A stretch of 64,000 nt of DNA from Pseudoduganella ginsengisoli. GTDB taxonomy: Bacteria; Pseudomonadota; Gammaproteobacteria; Burkholderiales; Burkholderiaceae_D. Location: NCBI RefSeq assembly GCF_009720865.1, contig NZ_WNLA01000004.1, forward strand, positions 186,001-250,000, given 5' to 3'. Within the stretch, counting starts at the first letter, position 1. Each line of letters starts with the position of its first letter. The position numbers and the translations under genes were made by a program. This document shows, in pieces, positions 63,389-64,000 of the stretch. The notes under the pieces are model-generated. The model saw only the letters and a program-made list of their open reading frames with translations, searched no databases and was not told where the DNA came from.

Positions 63389-64000
63389 TTACAGGGCCGT
63401 GCGCAGTGCAAACAATTCCGGGAACAGCACCACGTCCAGCATCTTGCGCAGGTACGACACGCCGGCGGTGCCGCCCGTGCCGGTTTTGAAGCCGATAATG
63501 CGTTCGACGGTGGTGACATGGCGGAAGCGCCAAAAGCGGAACGCGGTTTCCATATCGACCAGCTTTTCCGCCAGCTCATACAGCGCCCAGTGTTTTTGCG
63601 GATCGCGGTACACCTCCAGCCACGCTTCCTTGACGGACTCGTCCGCCACAGTCGGCTGCGACCAGTCGCGGTTCAGGCGCTCCGGGCTGATGTTGAAGCC
63701 ATTGCGGGCCAGCAGGCGGATCGCTTCGTCATAAATCGATGGCGATTGCAGGGCGGCTTGCAGGCGGGTGTGGTTGTCCGCCGTGGTTTCATGCACAGCC
63801 AGCATGTTCGGGTTCTTGTTGCCGAGGATGAACTCGATTTCGCGGTACTGGAACGACTGGAAGCCGCTTGAGGCGCCCAGGTAAGGGCGGATCGCCGTGT
63901 ACTCCGGCGGCGTCATCGTGGCCAGCACGTCCCAGGCATGCACCAGTTGATCCATGATGCGGGCCACGCGCGCCAGCATTTTGAACGCTGGCGGCAAATT
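63389..64000 (-). CDS. kynA: Tryptophan 2,3-dioxygenase, C-terminal part (5' end outside window)
   Basis: The frame runs off the right edge, so the first ~80 residues are not visible (family length about 280). The visible ~203 residues contain [27 protein letters not shown] with the family's SGFQS...R substrate-binding motif, then the heme-ligand helix [31 protein letters not shown], in which [11 protein letters not shown] carries the proximal His. TDO opens the indole ring of tryptophan, the first step of the kynurenine pathway. The next genes of the pathway would lie outside the window. Confidence 0.93.
   Translation of the reverse strand, partial: NLPPAFKMLARVARIMDQLVHAWDVLATMTPPEYTAIRPYLGASSGFQSFQYREIEFILGNKNPNMLAVHETTADNHTRLQAALQSPSIYDEAIRLLARNGFNISPERLNRDWSQPTVADESVKEAWLEVYRDPQKHWALYELAEKLVDMETAFRFWRFRHVTTVERIIGFKTGTGGTAGVSYLRKMLDVVLFPELFALRTAL

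Overview
The window is GC-rich, gene-dense bacterial DNA. Gene content points to a betaproteobacterium of the Oxalobacteraceae (Massilia / Duganella / Janthinobacterium group). The signs are two PEP-CTERM proteins ending in VPEP-hydrophobic-RRR tails, an OmpR/EnvZ pair, the dapC-dapD / dapE-prmB arrangement, PilU, MocR and ECF-DGPF modules, and many diguanylate cyclases. This placement is inference from gene content; no rRNA or tRNA was seen. Most genes are ordinary chromosomal genes packed in short operons, and no gap between genes exceeds about 300 bases.

Layout. 1-2.2 kb: end of an Rhs polymorphic-toxin locus whose Rhs core is divided between two reading frames, followed by a possible immunity gene and a strong terminator. 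2.3-4.6 kb: TonB-dependent receptor preceded by a clear TPP riboswitch, hence probably thiamine-related rather than siderophore-related. 4.6-9.2 kb: YqhD-type alcohol dehydrogenase, a hypothetical gene, and an ECF sigma factor operon with two YCII/DGPF proteins and a VOC protein. 9.3-12 kb: EnvZ/OmpR pair with a divergent small Arg-rich exported protein. 12.2-17.7 kb: two tandem FapA/DUF342 paralogues, an HDOD protein and a lone CheW. 17.7-29.3 kb: ABC-F ATPase with a degenerate duplicate of its own 5' end, prmB, dapE, an Spx/ArsC-like protein, a REC-GGDEF protein, a REC-histidine kinase, an AraC/GyrI-like regulator, pilU, dapD and dapC. 29.4-37.2 kb: MerR regulator with a typical stretched promoter, three small genes, an M19 dipeptidase-like enzyme, a DEAD-box helicase, a three-gene MCE/Mla-like transport set and a LysR regulator. 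37.3-44.8 kb: MFS exporter, M16 peptidase, VOC protein, cytochrome P450, SRPBCC protein and a secreted hypothetical protein.

44.8-50.9 kb: an AraC regulator divergent from an overlapping operon of an alkyl-DHAP-synthase-like flavoprotein, a glycerol-3-phosphate dehydrogenase and an FGGY kinase. This looks like a dedicated glycerol-phosphate, glycerol-ether or polyol pathway. 50.9-51.2 kb: a non-coding block between convergent genes made of two diverged copies of a ~120-bp unit, each carrying two DnaA-box-like 9-mers and AT-rich DNA. This is the most unusual non-coding element in the window. 51.2-64 kb: REC-PAS-GGDEF protein; an aminotransferase / RidA / EamA-exporter set divergent from a MocR regulator; a membrane diguanylate cyclase; a HAF-repeat PEP-CTERM protein; htpG with a sigma-32-like promoter; a periplasmic binding protein; a CHRD-domain PEP-CTERM protein; and the C-terminal part of tryptophan 2,3-dioxygenase at the edge.

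Best candidates for something undescribed: the tandem DnaA-box block (50.92-51.19 kb), the split Rhs toxin with a re-secreted tip (0-2.2 kb), the flavoprotein-GlpD-FGGY operon with a palindromic in-frame insertion in its GlpD (45.9-50.9 kb), and the riboswitch-controlled TonB receptor.
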